Notes under the pieces: generated by a model
What the model was told of the DNA's origin: nothing
The model's database searches: none
Seen by the model: the letters and a program-made list of their open reading frames with translations, nothing else
Part shown: positions 12,577-24,689 of the stretch, piece after piece
How the letters are laid out: each line of letters begins with the position of its first letter
Numbering within the stretch: position 1 is the stretch's first letter
Program-made: the position numbers and the translations under genes
Source: Pohlia nutans
Lineage: Eukaryota; Streptophyta; Bryopsida; Bryales; Mniaceae
DNA: 64,000 nt
Direction of reading: 5' to 3'
Assembly: GCA_022496805.1 (NCBI GenBank)
Contig: CM040089.1
Coordinates: forward strand, 2,501 to 66,500

Positions 12577-15500
12577 GATGGGTTCTTCTAATCCATTACG
12601 GAAGAACCTTTTTGATTATGGGATTCCATATTCCTCAGATGGATTGCAGTTCTTTGCGTTCAGTCAGGCACAGTTCAGGTTCAGGAGCTTTAGGGAGGGT
12701 ACCGTGCACGAGATGTGCAATGTGCAGGGCTATGGCTCTGTAGATTTCAGACCTGTTTTTGACCGGCGTATAGCTAAGGTCAAAATTTATCAGACGCTGT
12801 GTCATGAGATTCTCTCAGTGATACAGAAGAAGATGCTAGATAGCATGCCTGGTACTATGCAGATGATGCGTACCAGATTGACCCAGCTACAGGATTTGTT
12901 AGATAGATGGAGAGCTATGACTCCTGAGATGCGCAGTAGCAGACTTACAGGCATCAGAGTAGAGACTACTGTACAGACAGAGATGGTGATCGATGGTCGT
13001 CGGCTTTGTAGTGAGCTGGATCTATTTCGTGTCGGAGGCATTGAAAGTGCATTGGGTGCACCTTTTGACGTTAGATTTCTGTCAGTAGACGACTTCATGG
13101 CTTCTTGTCAGACACACGTGAGGGACTTTGCAGCTACAGTTCATGGGAGAGACGACAGCTACCCACCTGTTGAGGTACAGAGCTCTCTCACTTTTGCTCG
13201 CCAGGCCATCGGTTGGAGTGGCATGTACATGGAGCGTCAGCTCCGAGATGCACGATTGTGGGCTATGGAGGCTGCTGATGCTGAGGTTCAGAGGTTAGAG
13301 GCGATGCAGGGTATAGAGTATACATATCATGGTGCTGAGTTAGATGCACCAGAGGATCGTCCGCTGATTCAGGATTTTTTGGATCATGCACACTGGTTTA
13401 GGTTTAGTAGAGTGAGAGACCATACTCTTCCAGGGATCATGCTACAAGCGCCTCATGGCAATGGATACTTGCCTAGGGCTAACCTTTATGTTGATCGTGT
13501 AGGAGCAGCTCGTCACTATATAAGCCGCCATAGGGCGAATTGGAGAGCTTTTGTACGATCCACTGATTAGACATTTATTCCTATTTCACACATGTTTTGC
13601 AATTGTACAAATTTACTGATGATGTGTAAACATAAATACCTAGAACCCTAAACCCTATTCATTAAATATAAATCACATATATAATCTTAAACCATAAACA
13701 CTGTCTACATCTTCTAAACCCTAAAACTCTAAACCCTAAATCCAGAAAACCCTAAACCCCAAAGCACAACTAAACCCTACACCATGTAACCCTAAACCCT
13801 AAACCCTTACAATCTTTTCAATAGTTTTTCTAAAATATATAGTACTTCTTCATATGAGGTCATTGAGGTGGGTTTAGAGTAAGTTCCAGAATCATGATGA
13901 ATAAACCATCACAACTTCATCTGCTTATAACTTCTTCGATTTACGTTCAAATATTAAATAAAAAATCATTCTAGATAGATCTCCATGCAGTCCACTTCAT
14001 CAAAGCAAAACATTTTAAAGCATGATTGAATTATGACACTTCAAATTTCATTACTTCTAAAACATTCAGATAAACTCTAAAAACAAATGCACAAGTTGAG
14101 AAATTTTCAAAATGTCTAATACATCCTTGCATTGAAATGATGTTAGTATTTAATTACATTTTACGAAAAAATAACATAAATATTCACTGATTGCTGTACT
14201 TTAAGAAACTCAACTGCTGAATGTCATGGAATTAGTAGCAAAACGCATGATAAAATAATTAAACAAACCTTAAGTATGTTTAAATTGTCAAATGCAACGT
14301 AGCGTTCAAGTCATAGGACATTCTTTACATGGAATTAGAGTTAGTATTTACTAATTGTTTTACTTTAAGGAGTTCAACTCAGAAAATCTAAAAGCAATTC
14401 AAATTTGAAGACGCCAGGTGATAAGACCTTTTTCTAGGATTTCAAATCTTACGTGGCACGTGCTGATTGGACGTCACAATCAAAACATATTGACGGATGA
14501 AGTTTTGATTAGTAAAACTTCATCCGTCTGTTACGTCTAAACAAAAGGGCCAAACGAGAAGCTTATTAACTTTTTCGAAACCACTCCCAAGCATCTTCAA
14601 GCCCAAATCATTGAAATACTCTAAAAATAGACATCCAAATAAGTCAACAACTGAGCACACGCTTATGAAATTCTGTATGAAGAAGGGCGTTTGAATTAGG
14701 AGGGGCCCACAAGATAGTGCTTTTTCCAATGAATCCAGAATGATGTGGCACGTGGCGAATGGACGTTGCATACAAATGATGTCAATGGATGAAGTCTGGA
14801 TTTCTAAAACTTCATCCACCTGTTACGCATGGACAGAGAGTCCAAACGGGAAGCGTTTGACATTCATGAAAACCTCTCGCAAGCATCTTTTAAAAAGAAT
14901 CTTTTAAACATTCCAAAAATAGAAATACAAAAGAGTTAGCTCATGAATGTACGTCGTGTAACTTTTGCCTAAAGAAGGGCAATTAAAATTCTAAAATACC
15001 ACATCATAGTGCCTTTGTCTAGGATTCCGGAGTAATATGACACGTGGCAAATTGACGTTGCATGCACAAGATATGAACGGATGAAGTTTGAGTTTCCAAA
15101 ACTTCATCCACCCGTTTCACATTGAGTAAAAGTCCAAATGAAAGGTATTTTACCTTTTTGAAAACCACTTGGAAGCATCTTCACAAAGGCATCTTTGAAA
15201 TATTCCAAAAATAGAAATTCAACAATATCAAATCTTGAGTATACCCTTTAGCACTTTTGTATAAAGAAGGGCGATTGAAATAAGTGGGCCCCACGTCATA
15301 GTCCTTTTTCCTAGGATTTCGGAATGATATAACACGTGGTAAATTGACGTTTCATGCACAAGATATAGATGGATGAAGTTTGGGTTTTAGAAACTTCATC
15401 CATCCGTTACACATGGAGTAAAAGTCCAAATGAAAGGTGTCTTACCTTTTTGGAAACCTCTTGGAAGCATCTTCTCGATGGCGTCTTTGAAATATTCCCA

Positions 15501-18500
15501 AAATAGAAATTCAACGAGATCATATCTTGAGTGTACGCTTTAGCACTTCTACATGAAGAAGGGCGATTAGAATTAGAGGGCCCCACGTCATAGTCCCTTT
15601 TGCTAGGATTCCGGAATGATATCACACATGACAAATTGACCTTTCATGCACAAGATATGCATGGATGAAGTTTGGGCTTTGGAAACTTCATTCACCCGTT
15701 ACACATGGAGTAAAAGTCCAAATGAGAGGTGTTTTACCTTTTTGGAAACCGCTTGGAAGCATCTTCATGATGGCATCTTTGAAATATTCTTAAAATAGAA
15801 ATTCAACGAGATCAAATTTTGAGTGTACGGTTTAGGACTTCTGCATGAAGAACGGCGATTGGAATTGGAGGGCCCCACATCATAGTGCTTTTTGCTAGGA
15901 TTCCGAGTTGATATAATATGCGGCGAATGGACAAGGCATGCAAAAGATATGAATGGATGAAGTTTAATCTTTTGAATATGGTAATTCACCGGTTACTGTA
16001 CTTTAATGACCGAAACTTTTGAAAGCCATAGAATTAGGGTTCAAATTCATGATAAAAATAAACGAACAAGTTGTAAATTTATTTAAAATGTTAAAAACAT
16101 CATTGCATTCGAATCATGCACGTGTTTAGGGTACTTTTTTAAGTGAAATGAATATCTATTTACAATGATAGCAGAAATTTAGGGACTCTAAGTCATAAAT
16201 GTCATATAATTAGCTTCCAGATGCATGATAAAAACTAAACAACAAGTTGTGAATATATTCAATAACCCTAATGCATGATCACATTTAGTCATGCAAGTGT
16301 TTAAAGTGTTTTTTTACGTGTAAGTAATATGCAAAATTACTGGTTGCTGTATTTTATGAGACCTTCCTCTTAAATGTCATAGGATAATCATCTCAATACA
16401 TGATCTAAATTAAACAAAAAATTGTAAACATATTTAATTTGTCAAATGCATGATTAGATTGAGCCATGCAAGTGTTTAGAATATTTCTTTACATGGAAGT
16501 AATATACAAAAATCCTGGTTGCTGTATTTTATGGAGCCACCCTCTTAAATGTCATATGATTGTCATCCCAATGCATGATCTACCCTAAGCAACAAGTTGT
16601 AAACATATTTAAACTGTCAAATGCATGATTACATTGAGTCATGTAAGTATTTAGAGTGATTTTTTACGCGTAAGTAATATGCAAAATTTCAGGTTGTTGT
16701 ATTTTATGAGACCTCCCTCTTAAATGTCATACAATACTCATCCCAATACATGATCTACCCTAAACAACAAGTTGTAAACATATTGGAATTGTCAAATGCA
16801 TGATTACATTGAGTCATGTAAATATTTAAAGTGATTTTTTACGTGTATGTAATGTGCAAAATTACTGGTTGCTGTATTTTATGAGACCTCCCTCTTAAAT
16901 GTCATAGGATACTCATCTCAATGCATGATCTAAACTAAACAACAAATTGTAAACATATTTAATTTGTCAAATGCATGATAAGATTGAGCCACGCAAGTGT
17001 TTAGAATATATTTTTACATGGAAGTAATATGCAAAAATCCTGGTTGCTGTATTTTATGGAGCCACCCTTCATAAATGTTATATGATTGTGATTTCAATGC
17101 ATGATCTAAATTAAAGAACAAGTTGTAAACATATTTAATTTGTCAAATGCAAGATTACATTGAGCGTTGCAAGTGTTTACAATATTTTTATACGCGTAAG
17201 CAATATACAAAATCGTCAATTGCTGTACTTTATGGGCCCTAAACTCCAAATGTCATAGTATCATTATCCAAATGCATGAAAAACAAATATACGCTAGTTA
17301 CAAATATTATTTAATACGTTGAACGCATTAAATTACTCTACCCACACCCTAAATTAAGTCCTAAACCCTAAACCTTAAATCTTTTATTTCATATTAAAGA
17401 TTTCATATCATAAATAATACTATGACTTTAGACCCTCATAATGTTTACAATAATGTTCCCTTTAATGTATATGTTACCGATGGATGAATTATCAGAAATT
17501 CTAACTTTCATCACTTATAACTAGTAGGATTCACGTCCATAAATTAAATCTATAATCATTTTAAATTCAACTCCATGTAGTCCACTTCATCAAACCGAAA
17601 TCTTATAAAGCATGGCTAAACCGCAAATACTAAATACTTCATGTGTTTTAGAACGATACAGCTCCATATCACCCGATGTAGAAAGTTTTATAAACTAAAG
17701 ACATTATTAATAGAACTACAAAGGTCAAAATTGAGGGTACTAACCTCAAATGATCCACTTATTATAAAACGTTTAAGGTAATATTTTAAAGCACGTGTTA
17801 TAGAAATAATCCCCATTCAATATGACTACTATGGGACTTCAAATACTTTCATTAAAGTGCATTCACGTTATAGAGCCTTTCAATAGCTTTCCAAATATAT
17901 ATGGCACTCTTTCAAATGATAAAGTACGTGCAAGTTACGGATGGATGAAATATCAGCAATCTCAAACTTCATCCGTTCATATCATCTACGATTCATGTTC
18001 GAATTTAAAATTGAAAGTCAATTTAGATTCATCTCGAAATGGTCCACTTGATGATGGCAAAAATTTTTAAAGCATGATTCATTCGTGAGAATTTGTATTT
18101 CATGACCCTAGAATGATGCAATTCCAAATCTAACAACTTAAAACTTTTTAAGAAATTTGGTTTGCACCATTGTGATCGCAAGGGCCGAAAATGGGGGGGT
18201 AGCCAAAATCTCAACTCAAAATTCCACTGTAAGATCTCATCTATCACACAAAGTCAACCGATATAGTAAAAGTCAAACCCGCTATATCTTCCAAATGGTG
18301 ATAGACTAGGGAAATGTTTTTACATATTCGGAATCACAAAGGTCAAAAACGGGGGGGTAGGTACCATTATAATCTTCAAAATCTATATATAGCAAAACGA
18401 AAGCCAACCGTAAGCCCAAACCCTAAAACCCTAATAACTTCCAAACCCTAAGCTTTTTGGGAAAACTAACCACACCACTAGATTCGCAATGTCTAAAAAT

Positions 18501-18710
18501 AGGGGGGTAGGTATACTCAAAAAGTTGAACTACCTAAACACAGCAAAAGTCAACACCCCAAACCTCAAGTCAAACATCCTATATCTCATAAATGACGATA
18601 GATTAGGGAAAAGTTTTTGCATATTTGAAATCACAAGGGTTGAAAATGGGGGGGTAGGTCACTTCAAAATCCCAAAATAAGTATGCCAATTTTGTGGGCA
18701 TGCCCTTGTA
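12577..18710 (+). repeat. Subtelomeric tandem unit, copy 3 (centromere-proximal)
   Basis: Same length as the other copies with no net indel. Substitutions against copies 1 and 2 appear only in the last part, roughly 17550-18550 (for example near 17561, 18012, 18064, 18108, 18205, 18339, 18388 and 18520-18542). The first 4.9 kb and the last 130 bp look identical to the other copies. Confidence 0.95.
12578..13570 (+). CDS. Subtelomeric 330-aa protein of unknown function, copy 3
   Basis: Third identical copy of the ORF described at 54-1046, again starting directly after a telomeric tract. Two out of three copies are internal, so an intact ORF is kept away from the very end of the chromosome. 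Function unknown. Confidence 0.7.
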   Translation: MGSSNPLRKNLFDYGIPYSSDGLQFFAFSQAQFRFRSFREGTVHEMCNVQGYGSVDFRPVFDRRIAKVKIYQTLCHEILSVIQKKMLDSMPGTMQMMRTRLTQLQDLLDRWRAMTPEMRSSRLTGIRVETTVQTEMVIDGRRLCSELDLFRVGGIESALGAPFDVRFLSVDDFMASCQTHVRDFAATVHGRDDSYPPVEVQSSLTFARQAIGWSGMYMERQLRDARLWAMEAADAEVQRLEAMQGIEYTYHGAELDAPEDRPLIQDFLDHAHWFRFSRVRDHTLPGIMLQAPHGNGYLPRANLYVDRVGAARHYISRHRANWRAFVRSTD

Positions 18711-18766
18711 ACCCTAAACCCTAAACCCTAAACCCTAAACCCTAAACCCTAAACCCTAAACCCTAA
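18711..18766. repeat. Innermost interstitial telomeric tract
   Basis: 56 bp, eight perfect CCCTAAA repeats. It joins unit 3 to unique chromosomal DNA and may mark the original chromosome end before the units were added. Confidence 0.95.
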
Positions 18767-19580
18767 TACAGTGGAAATGTATAAACGACATATACGGATT
18801 TGTCATTGTGATTTGTATGTTCATGGTTTGGTAACATAGATTTCGATAGTACGTATTAGTGCGACAGAGGTGGAAGAAATTGTAGTTCATAACAGGTGGT
18901 TTTGGTGTTATTCGGTTCCGAACAGTAGTATTGTACATACATCGTACCTACAATTTTGTATGTAAGCAAAAATTACTATAATGAAGTTATACCATAACAT
19001 GTGATTCCGTCATAGCACTCTTCTCTCCAATCACATCTATACCTTCCACCTTGGAAAACAAAACAAACTCTTATTTTAATGGAAATTGCTTATCACGCGT
19101 ACTGAATTGCAACCTCTTTCACCTCATTTGATCATCCACATTTTTCACTTTCCATCCTTCCCATTCCACTGATTTATTTTGAGAGACTCCAAACCTCCCA
19201 AATTATCGAATATCGTGTTAAATCCAAATCATTCGTGAAAGCTTAGCTAATGCAAACGATTAGTACGTAGTACAATGTATTTTTCTCACTTTGAATTGGG
19301 TAGTGAAGTGTAGTTTCAAAGTATGAAGATACAAACTTCATATAAGTAGGAGCTATAATTTGCTATGTGAAGTACTGTAATAGAGACTCACCTCCAATAG
19401 AGGTGAATTGGTGCTAGCAATGGTACATAGCTTCTGAAATTTTTATGTTTTATTCAAATGGAATGTGCCCTCCTTCTATTAATCAATATGGAATGACGCA
19501 TTAAGTAATGTGGGAAGTACTTGTGTATTATTCTGTTCGAATACAAATGATTGTTGACTATAAAAGATTGAAATGCATGT
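18767..19580. other. Unique AT-rich flank, no gene seen
   Basis: I see no exon, long ORF or repeat that I can support in this stretch between the subtelomeric array and the SINE-like sequence. Confidence 0.6.
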
Positions 19581-19589
19581 TTCTTATCG

Positions 19590-19815
19590 CCAAGTCATGA
19601 ACCCTAAGTTGGTTGGATGAGGGTGCATATCTCAATAAGCGGTCCGGGTTCGAATCCCAGTGGACTCGTTTGAGCGGTAATTGAGTTACAGATTGACTTG
19701 GCACTGCTAGTGAGCAATCTTAGGCAGGAAAGTTGTTGTTCCAACCAACTAGCCAACCACATACAGTGACATGAGTATGAGTTGTTATGTACTCCAAGAT
19801 ACAACAGTGATTGTA
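19590..19815 (+). mobile_element. tRNA-derived SINE-like sequence
   Basis: A perfect RNA polymerase III B-box, GGTTCGAATCC, lies at 19647-19657 inside a tRNA-like T-arm, preceded by an A-box-like GGTTGGATGAGGG. The sequence does not fold as a full tRNA and continues about 150 bp into unrelated sequence, as in plant SINEs. Ends and target duplication were not identified. Confidence 0.45.
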
Positions 19816-20279
19816 ATCACTACCCCCTCCCCTTCTTTTTAAAATTTTGATTCATTGAATATTACCTTAATTTCTTCTACACATAGAGTAGAAATAGATT
19901 CACTACTAGAAATTGACGTCCATATCAACAACAAACTAACATATTTTTGTTGATTTGGGTACCGCTTTGACCGTTTTAACATGTAGGTGTGATCTCTGTA
20001 AATGTTGGTGAAGAGTATCAACACTTTTATGTTGATTTCGGTAGTCCATTTCTGTTGGCAAATGCAACTACTTTTCATTGCAAGCCTGGACTAGCAGGAA
20101 ACTTGTCTTTAGCCACTTTGTACACTTTCTGAGGAATTCAAATGTGTATTCTGCTGTGCAAGGCTAAATTTGTACCAAAAAAATTTCTGTACATGATAAG
20201 TACATCCTGATTACTGATTACACTGTTTTCTTCAATTCATACACTAGAAAACTAACGCACTTTTGGCGATAGTCAGCAA

Positions 20280-20655
20280 AGTTAAATTACAATTGACTGG
20301 TTTAGTCCCCGGGGCTAAACTGGCTTGGGGGGCTAAACTTCCTAGTTTACCCCGGCTAAACCTGCGACTCAGGCAAGACTCGACGAGAGCAGGAAGGTCC
20401 AACCGCCGGCAGGGAGAATGCTGGCCCTCCAATCGAGCTGCACGATCCAACGACCGATACCTCGACACGTGGCAGAGGGTACACGGCGGCCTCTTCTTCC
20501 TCCTCCGCCGCCCTCCCGCGCGCGCCCCTGGACGCTGCGGTGCGTTCCTGCGTTTCTGCACTGCCTGCCGTTTTTTCTTCCAGTCCTTCTCTTTCGTTTT
20601 GCGCCTTGTATTCCCGGGCTTTCGCCGTAACTCGTGACATAGTGTGGGGATTCAG
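20280..20655 (+). promoter_or_regulatory. Captured GC-rich promoter/leader-like segment
   Basis: A sharply GC-rich island inside the AT-rich element. It contains a G-box-like ACACGTGGCAG (20464-20474), a pyrimidine-rich stretch with CTTCTTCC repeats, and ends in GGGATTCAG just before an exon-like segment. It looks like the promoter and leader of a plant gene, possibly the source of the HPGT fragment. The ORFs across it on both strands are GC artefacts. Confidence 0.4.
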
Positions 20656-21790
20656 GTGCATCAGCTGCAAGTTGCCTGCGCGGAGCTCCAGAGTTTGCAC
20701 GAGACCAAGGTAATGGCTCTTTATTTTTTTCCTTCTGATGCCCTGCGAGTTGAATGTGCGGCAGATGCCATGTACTGTAGATATCATTTTCCTGTTTGAG
20801 TAGTGTCGTCCAAGGTTGTATGTTTCATGTTGACCTTTTCTGGCATTGAAATTGTGTTGCTGATTTTTAGTCGGAAAGGAGAAGAGGCTTCATTAGGTAG
20901 GGAAAGCTGTGATTTTCTGTTTCTGGATTGAGCTTCTTTTGGCAAACCCTCTGAAACAGGATCAAGTAGGTATATGAGTGGGTATATTAATTCTACAAAA
21001 TTGAGCGGTTTTTCTAACAAATTACAGAAACATTTCGATGTTGACTTTAGGGTTTAGGGTGCTTCCAAGAGTGTTCCAAGCCAGAAGAGTCTGCTACTAT
21101 ATTACCATGCCTATGCTTTTTCTTTATAAGACTGTCTCTATAAGTGCTCTGACAGATGCTTGAATTTATGTTTTAAAATTACTGCGTAGATTATTGGAGG
21201 ATGCGGAAGCCAGGACGTATCTTGTCAAAATATCTTAGAAACGCAAATTGCAGTTGGTTTGACCTCCACTCGTGCTCCTCCAGTATTTCCAAAAAATCTC
21301 TGCAATGTTGTAGACTCTTCAAGTCCTAAACAACTGTGCTGGTGGTTTTATGAACACATTTCTGGTTTATTGCATAACTGAAATGTCAGGATATGTGTGT
21401 TGGCTTTTCGTTGAATAAATTGATCACACCGTCTATATGACATAGGAAAATTTAGGTTAAAACAAATTAGTGATCGCTTACAGCATGAATTAGATGTTCT
21501 TTCTCAGTAAAATTCTTTAGGTAAAGCTCATCTTACCAAGAATTTGTCTTTTCGTTTGAGTTCAGGAAAGAGACTCTTTTCATTTATCTGTTGAGGAGCA
21601 GCTCAAGGTCTTGAATTGCAAGTAAGTGGCTCTTGTGGATTAAATGTGCTACAGGGTAGTGGTTGGACCTGAGGTAGAGCATGGAAATCTTTGGATCCTC
21701 CTTATTTTGCATTTTCACTTATCATGCAGAGACCAAGGCAAGAGGTTAGTAGCATTGGAGATGGAGCTGACAGCAGCCGAGAGCCAAGGG
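20656..21790 (+). pseudogene. Captured fragment of hydroxyproline O-galactosyltransferase (GT31, HPGT-like)
   Basis: Three exon-like pieces keep splice signals and compatible phases. 20656-20709 encodes a short coiled segment ending CCAAG|GTAATG. 21566-21621 encodes DSFHLSVEEQLKVLNC and ends at a GTAAGT donor. 21730 to about 21790 follows a TGCAG acceptor and encodes KRLVALEMELTAAESQGF. The last two match the stem region after the signal anchor in plant HPGT proteins, which have a VDDKLxVLGCKDLERR...EMELxxAKSQG pattern. The galactosyltransferase domain is absent and the frame ends after QGF, so no enzyme can be made. It lies inside CACTA element 1, upstream of the nested element. Confidence 0.65.
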
Positions 21791-22120
21791 TTTGCAATTT
21801 ACAGACGCCAACAACTTGTGTGATTCAAGGATAGTAATTCCTTTTTTGGTGAAGGTGATGCTTTACACGTTCTGGTGGGGATGTGTAAACCCTCGAGAGA
21901 CATCCCTTACTGTTTTCATTGTGCTGCTCAGATTTATGACGAACTTGATTCAGGGAGGCTACTTTGCGTTTGCTCTATGTTTGAGCTATCTTGGGATTCT
22001 GACTCTTGCTAAGGGTGTCATTTTTACAGATTATAAAGCATTGCATTTGCATGTCATTGTTAATTGGAAATGTCGGGCACTAGCTGATGTGTATACGAGG
22101 GGTGCGCGTTAAGCAAGAGT

Positions 22121-23765
22121 CACTAGTACAAACCATGGTATTTTGCCACCAATCGAATTTTGCAAAAAACACCAAACTCGTATGTTGGTGCTATGTAGCA
22201 CCAACGTTGGTGACAAAAATACATTCTCACGGCCATTCATGTTTGTATGTGAAATTTACATGGATTTGACAGTTTTAACAATGCGATGTCTATTATTCGT
22301 ATATTGTTGGATTTTAAAGCCAACTGAAGCACATAATCAATTAATTAATTAATTAATTTTTTTTCACGTCTTATTTTTACTCCGATTTTTCATAGTTTAA
22401 TAATTTGTCATTGTTGAAAAAATAAACTTTCATTTGATGATATCATGTATTCAAGATTACGTTATTCATGTATGTATTAAACTAATGTTTAGGATATGTT
22501 ACATATTTTCATCAAGGGATTCTTATATACAAGAACATACATAATAATGGTTCAACAAAGTATCATAATTTATATTCACGTCATCTTTCAGTTAGTGACA
22601 AATATCACATACCACAAGAAATAGATGAATTATGTCCTACGTAAATTTCAAGAAATACATGAATTATGGCCTACGTGAATTTGACAAATACGTGAATTAT
22701 GTCCTACGTGAATTTCAAGAAAAAATTCTCTTATTAGTAAAATACAAGAGCTCCTCATCAAACACTTTACAACATCTACACATGAAAAAAAAAATGTTCA
22801 AAAATGTTTTGTATTGCAAAAGTTATGAAGGTTTAAAAATTACTATATGTTTTTCTAACTCTGCTGTCACTTTAAATTGAAAAGAGAAAATCTCATAAAT
22901 TTTTTGCCAATTTTTTTTATTGGCGTACATTCCTCATTACAATACCTACCCATGAAAAAAAAACACGATCAAAAATGTATTGTATTGCAAAAGTTATAAA
23001 GGTTTAAAAATTACTACATGTTTTTCTAACTCTGCTGTCACTTTAAATTGAATAGAGAAAAACTCTTAAATTTTTTGCCAATTTTTTTTATTGGAGTAGA
23101 TTCCTCATTACAACATCTACCCATGAAAAAAAAAAACGTTCAAAAATGTATTGTATTGCAAAAGTTATGACCGTTTGAAAATTTTACAAAACAATGTAAA
23201 TTGCTGAATTTTTTTGGTAATTGTATATTGTCGATTTTTCAAGCAACTAGGACATGAGAAGTGGGTTGGGAAAGTGGTGATAGTCTCTCCACCCATAACC
23301 ATGAGGTCTAGAGTTCAAATCTCATGGGCGACATGTGATGATGTGGAGTTGACTCGGGGTTGACCGAGATGACGAGGAGTGGATTTGGTGTTGACCAGGG
23401 TGAGGTCAAAGGTGTAATGGCTCCGGGCAGCCAAATTTTTCGGGCAGCCAAATTTTTTGGGCAGTCAAATTTTTTCCGGGCAGCCAGAATTTTTACTTTT
23501 GGGCAACCTGAAATTTCTTTTCAGCTAGCGCACATTTTTTTCACAGCATTCAAATTTCACAAAAAATTGATATTTCAGAATTTGTAAATTGAAGAGGATT
23601 ACGTGATTTGCAATATACACGTAATGAAGTGAATTATTTCTTTGCTTTACGACAGAGTGTTCAAAAGCACCAATAAATTACAATTCAAAAGTTGGTGCAT
23701 CAATTAAAATGCACCAATTTATTGGTGCAAAACTTGGTGGCAAAACACAATGTTTTGTACTAGTG
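22121..23765. mobile_element. CACTA element 2, nested in element 1
   Basis: The left end CACTAGTACAAACCATGG and right end CAATGTTTTGTACTAGTG are inverted repeats, with internal inverted GGTxTTTTGCCACCAA. The target duplication is AGT (22118-22120 and 23766-23768). It has no transposase. Inside are a TTAA run (22336-22357), a roughly 33-bp repeat around CCTACGTGAATTT (22625-22730), a roughly 172-bp triplication (22780-23180) with poly-A and TTGCAAAAGTTATGA motifs, and GGGCAGCCAAATTTTT repeats (23425-23500). Confidence 0.85.
23265..23345 (+). mobile_element. tRNA-like/SINE-like B-box segment in element 2
   Basis: GAGTTCAAATC (23311-23321) fits a B-box and lies in a short tRNA-like T-arm. The rest of a tRNA fold is not convincing, so this is most likely a SINE head relic. 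Confidence 0.25.
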
Positions 23766-23790
23766 AGTGACTTAAATTTCTCTTGTTTTG

Positions 23791-23985
23791 CAGCTACATT
23801 CATTTGTTTGCAGTATCTGATTCACGAGCTCGTATCTGGAGGCAGCCCAAAACAATCAAGCGGGTTTTTTCACCGGCAACGATGTCGATATTCCTGCAGG
23901 GGATATGAGGCAACTAGAGAACTTTATCAACAGACTAACTTTCTTTCCTCACATACTAGACTACCGAGGTACAACAACAGTGTCC
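23791..23985 (+). pseudogene. Captured exon-like segment, origin unknown
   Basis: It follows the acceptor CTTGTTTTGCAG in CACTA element 1 and contains an open stretch including DVDIPAGDMRQLENFINRL in one frame. The coding frame changes along the segment. I could not assign a family. Its position between the HPGT and CYFIP pieces suggests it is another captured exon. Confidence 0.35.
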
Positions 23986-24080
23986 GATAGAACTTTTTTT
24001 TTTTTCCAATAACAAGTGCTGTTTGTAGTGGGTGTCTCCGCTAATGATGTGAACGATTGTTTCTGTATTTGTGTCTGCAG

Positions 24081-24157
24081 CTACACTTGCGAACTTGACG
24101 GATTTAGGATTCCTATGGTTCTGTGAGTTCTATCTGGAAACTTCACGTGTTATTCAG
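24081..24157 (+). pseudogene. Captured exon of a CYFIP/SRA1 (PIROGI-like) gene
   Basis: The segment is framed by an acceptor TGTCTGCAG and a donor CAG|GTCTGG. It encodes TDLGFLWFCEFYLETSRVIQ, which resembles the LGFLWFREFYLE...RVIQFP stretch of plant SRA1/PIR proteins, the Rac-binding subunit of the SCAR/WAVE actin-regulating complex. Only this exon is present. Inside CACTA element 1. Confidence 0.55.
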
Positions 24158-24434
24158 GTCTGGCCACGATTCAGAAAACATAATCAATGTATCGGTATTT
24201 GTGCTGATAGTATTTTTGGGCATGTTCGCTAGTTTTGGAAACGTTGCGTAGTATCCACTCACGAGGTTCTCACCCTTGTGACGATATTGGTGCTCGCTTA
24301 GCAAGAGACGGACTTGCTTGTCGAGGTATACTAAGTCGCATTAACATGTACGTGGGTACTTGTACAGTACAATAGGCAGATCCTCCTTCGGTGATAACTT
24401 TATACAGTAGTAAATCATTGTATGCTATTTGCAG

Positions 24435-24660
24435 CTTCCTCTTTCACTGTTGAAGACAGCTCAAGGGCATCCTATGGTATGCACCATCTTTGCTTTTGAA
24501 ATTTCTTGAATATTTCATGTTCTTCTACGAGTTTAGGTCTATTGATGTTGCATTGGAAGTTTAAGATTACTATCATTGTTATTTTGTAGTACTAGATCTT
24601 AGTAGAGTCTCTAAGGACTAATGTTGACCTGTTGCTCCTCTGCAGCTTGTTGAGCTCAAG
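24435..24660 (+). pseudogene. Captured first two coding segments of LSM4
   Basis: 24435-24476 is framed by TTTGCAG and GTATGC and encodes LPLSLLKTAQGHPM, the conserved N-terminus of LSM4, a subunit of the Lsm1-7/2-8 RNA-binding ring. After an intron ending CTCTGCAG, 24646-24660 encodes LVELK, the next residues of LSM4, in the correct order. The sequence then changes to another gene. The start Met is missing from the first piece. It keeps an intron, so capture was at the DNA level. Confidence 0.75.
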
Positions 24661-24689
24661 TTTCACGATGTTAGAAGGTCGTAGAAGAG

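Noticed and set aside
1..18766. Assembly artefact from collapsing or looping telomeric repeats
   Set aside because: Not fully excluded, but the 28-bp tract difference, the patch of substitutions in unit 3 and the clean junction to unique DNA at 18767 argue for real separate units.
19640..19680. Functional tRNA gene
   Set aside because: Only the T-arm/B-box fits; the acceptor and anticodon stems do not form.
20244..20787. ORFs of 70-143 codons on both strands around the GC-rich island
   Set aside because: Open in many frames because of GC-richness; content is Arg/Pro low complexity and not exon-like.
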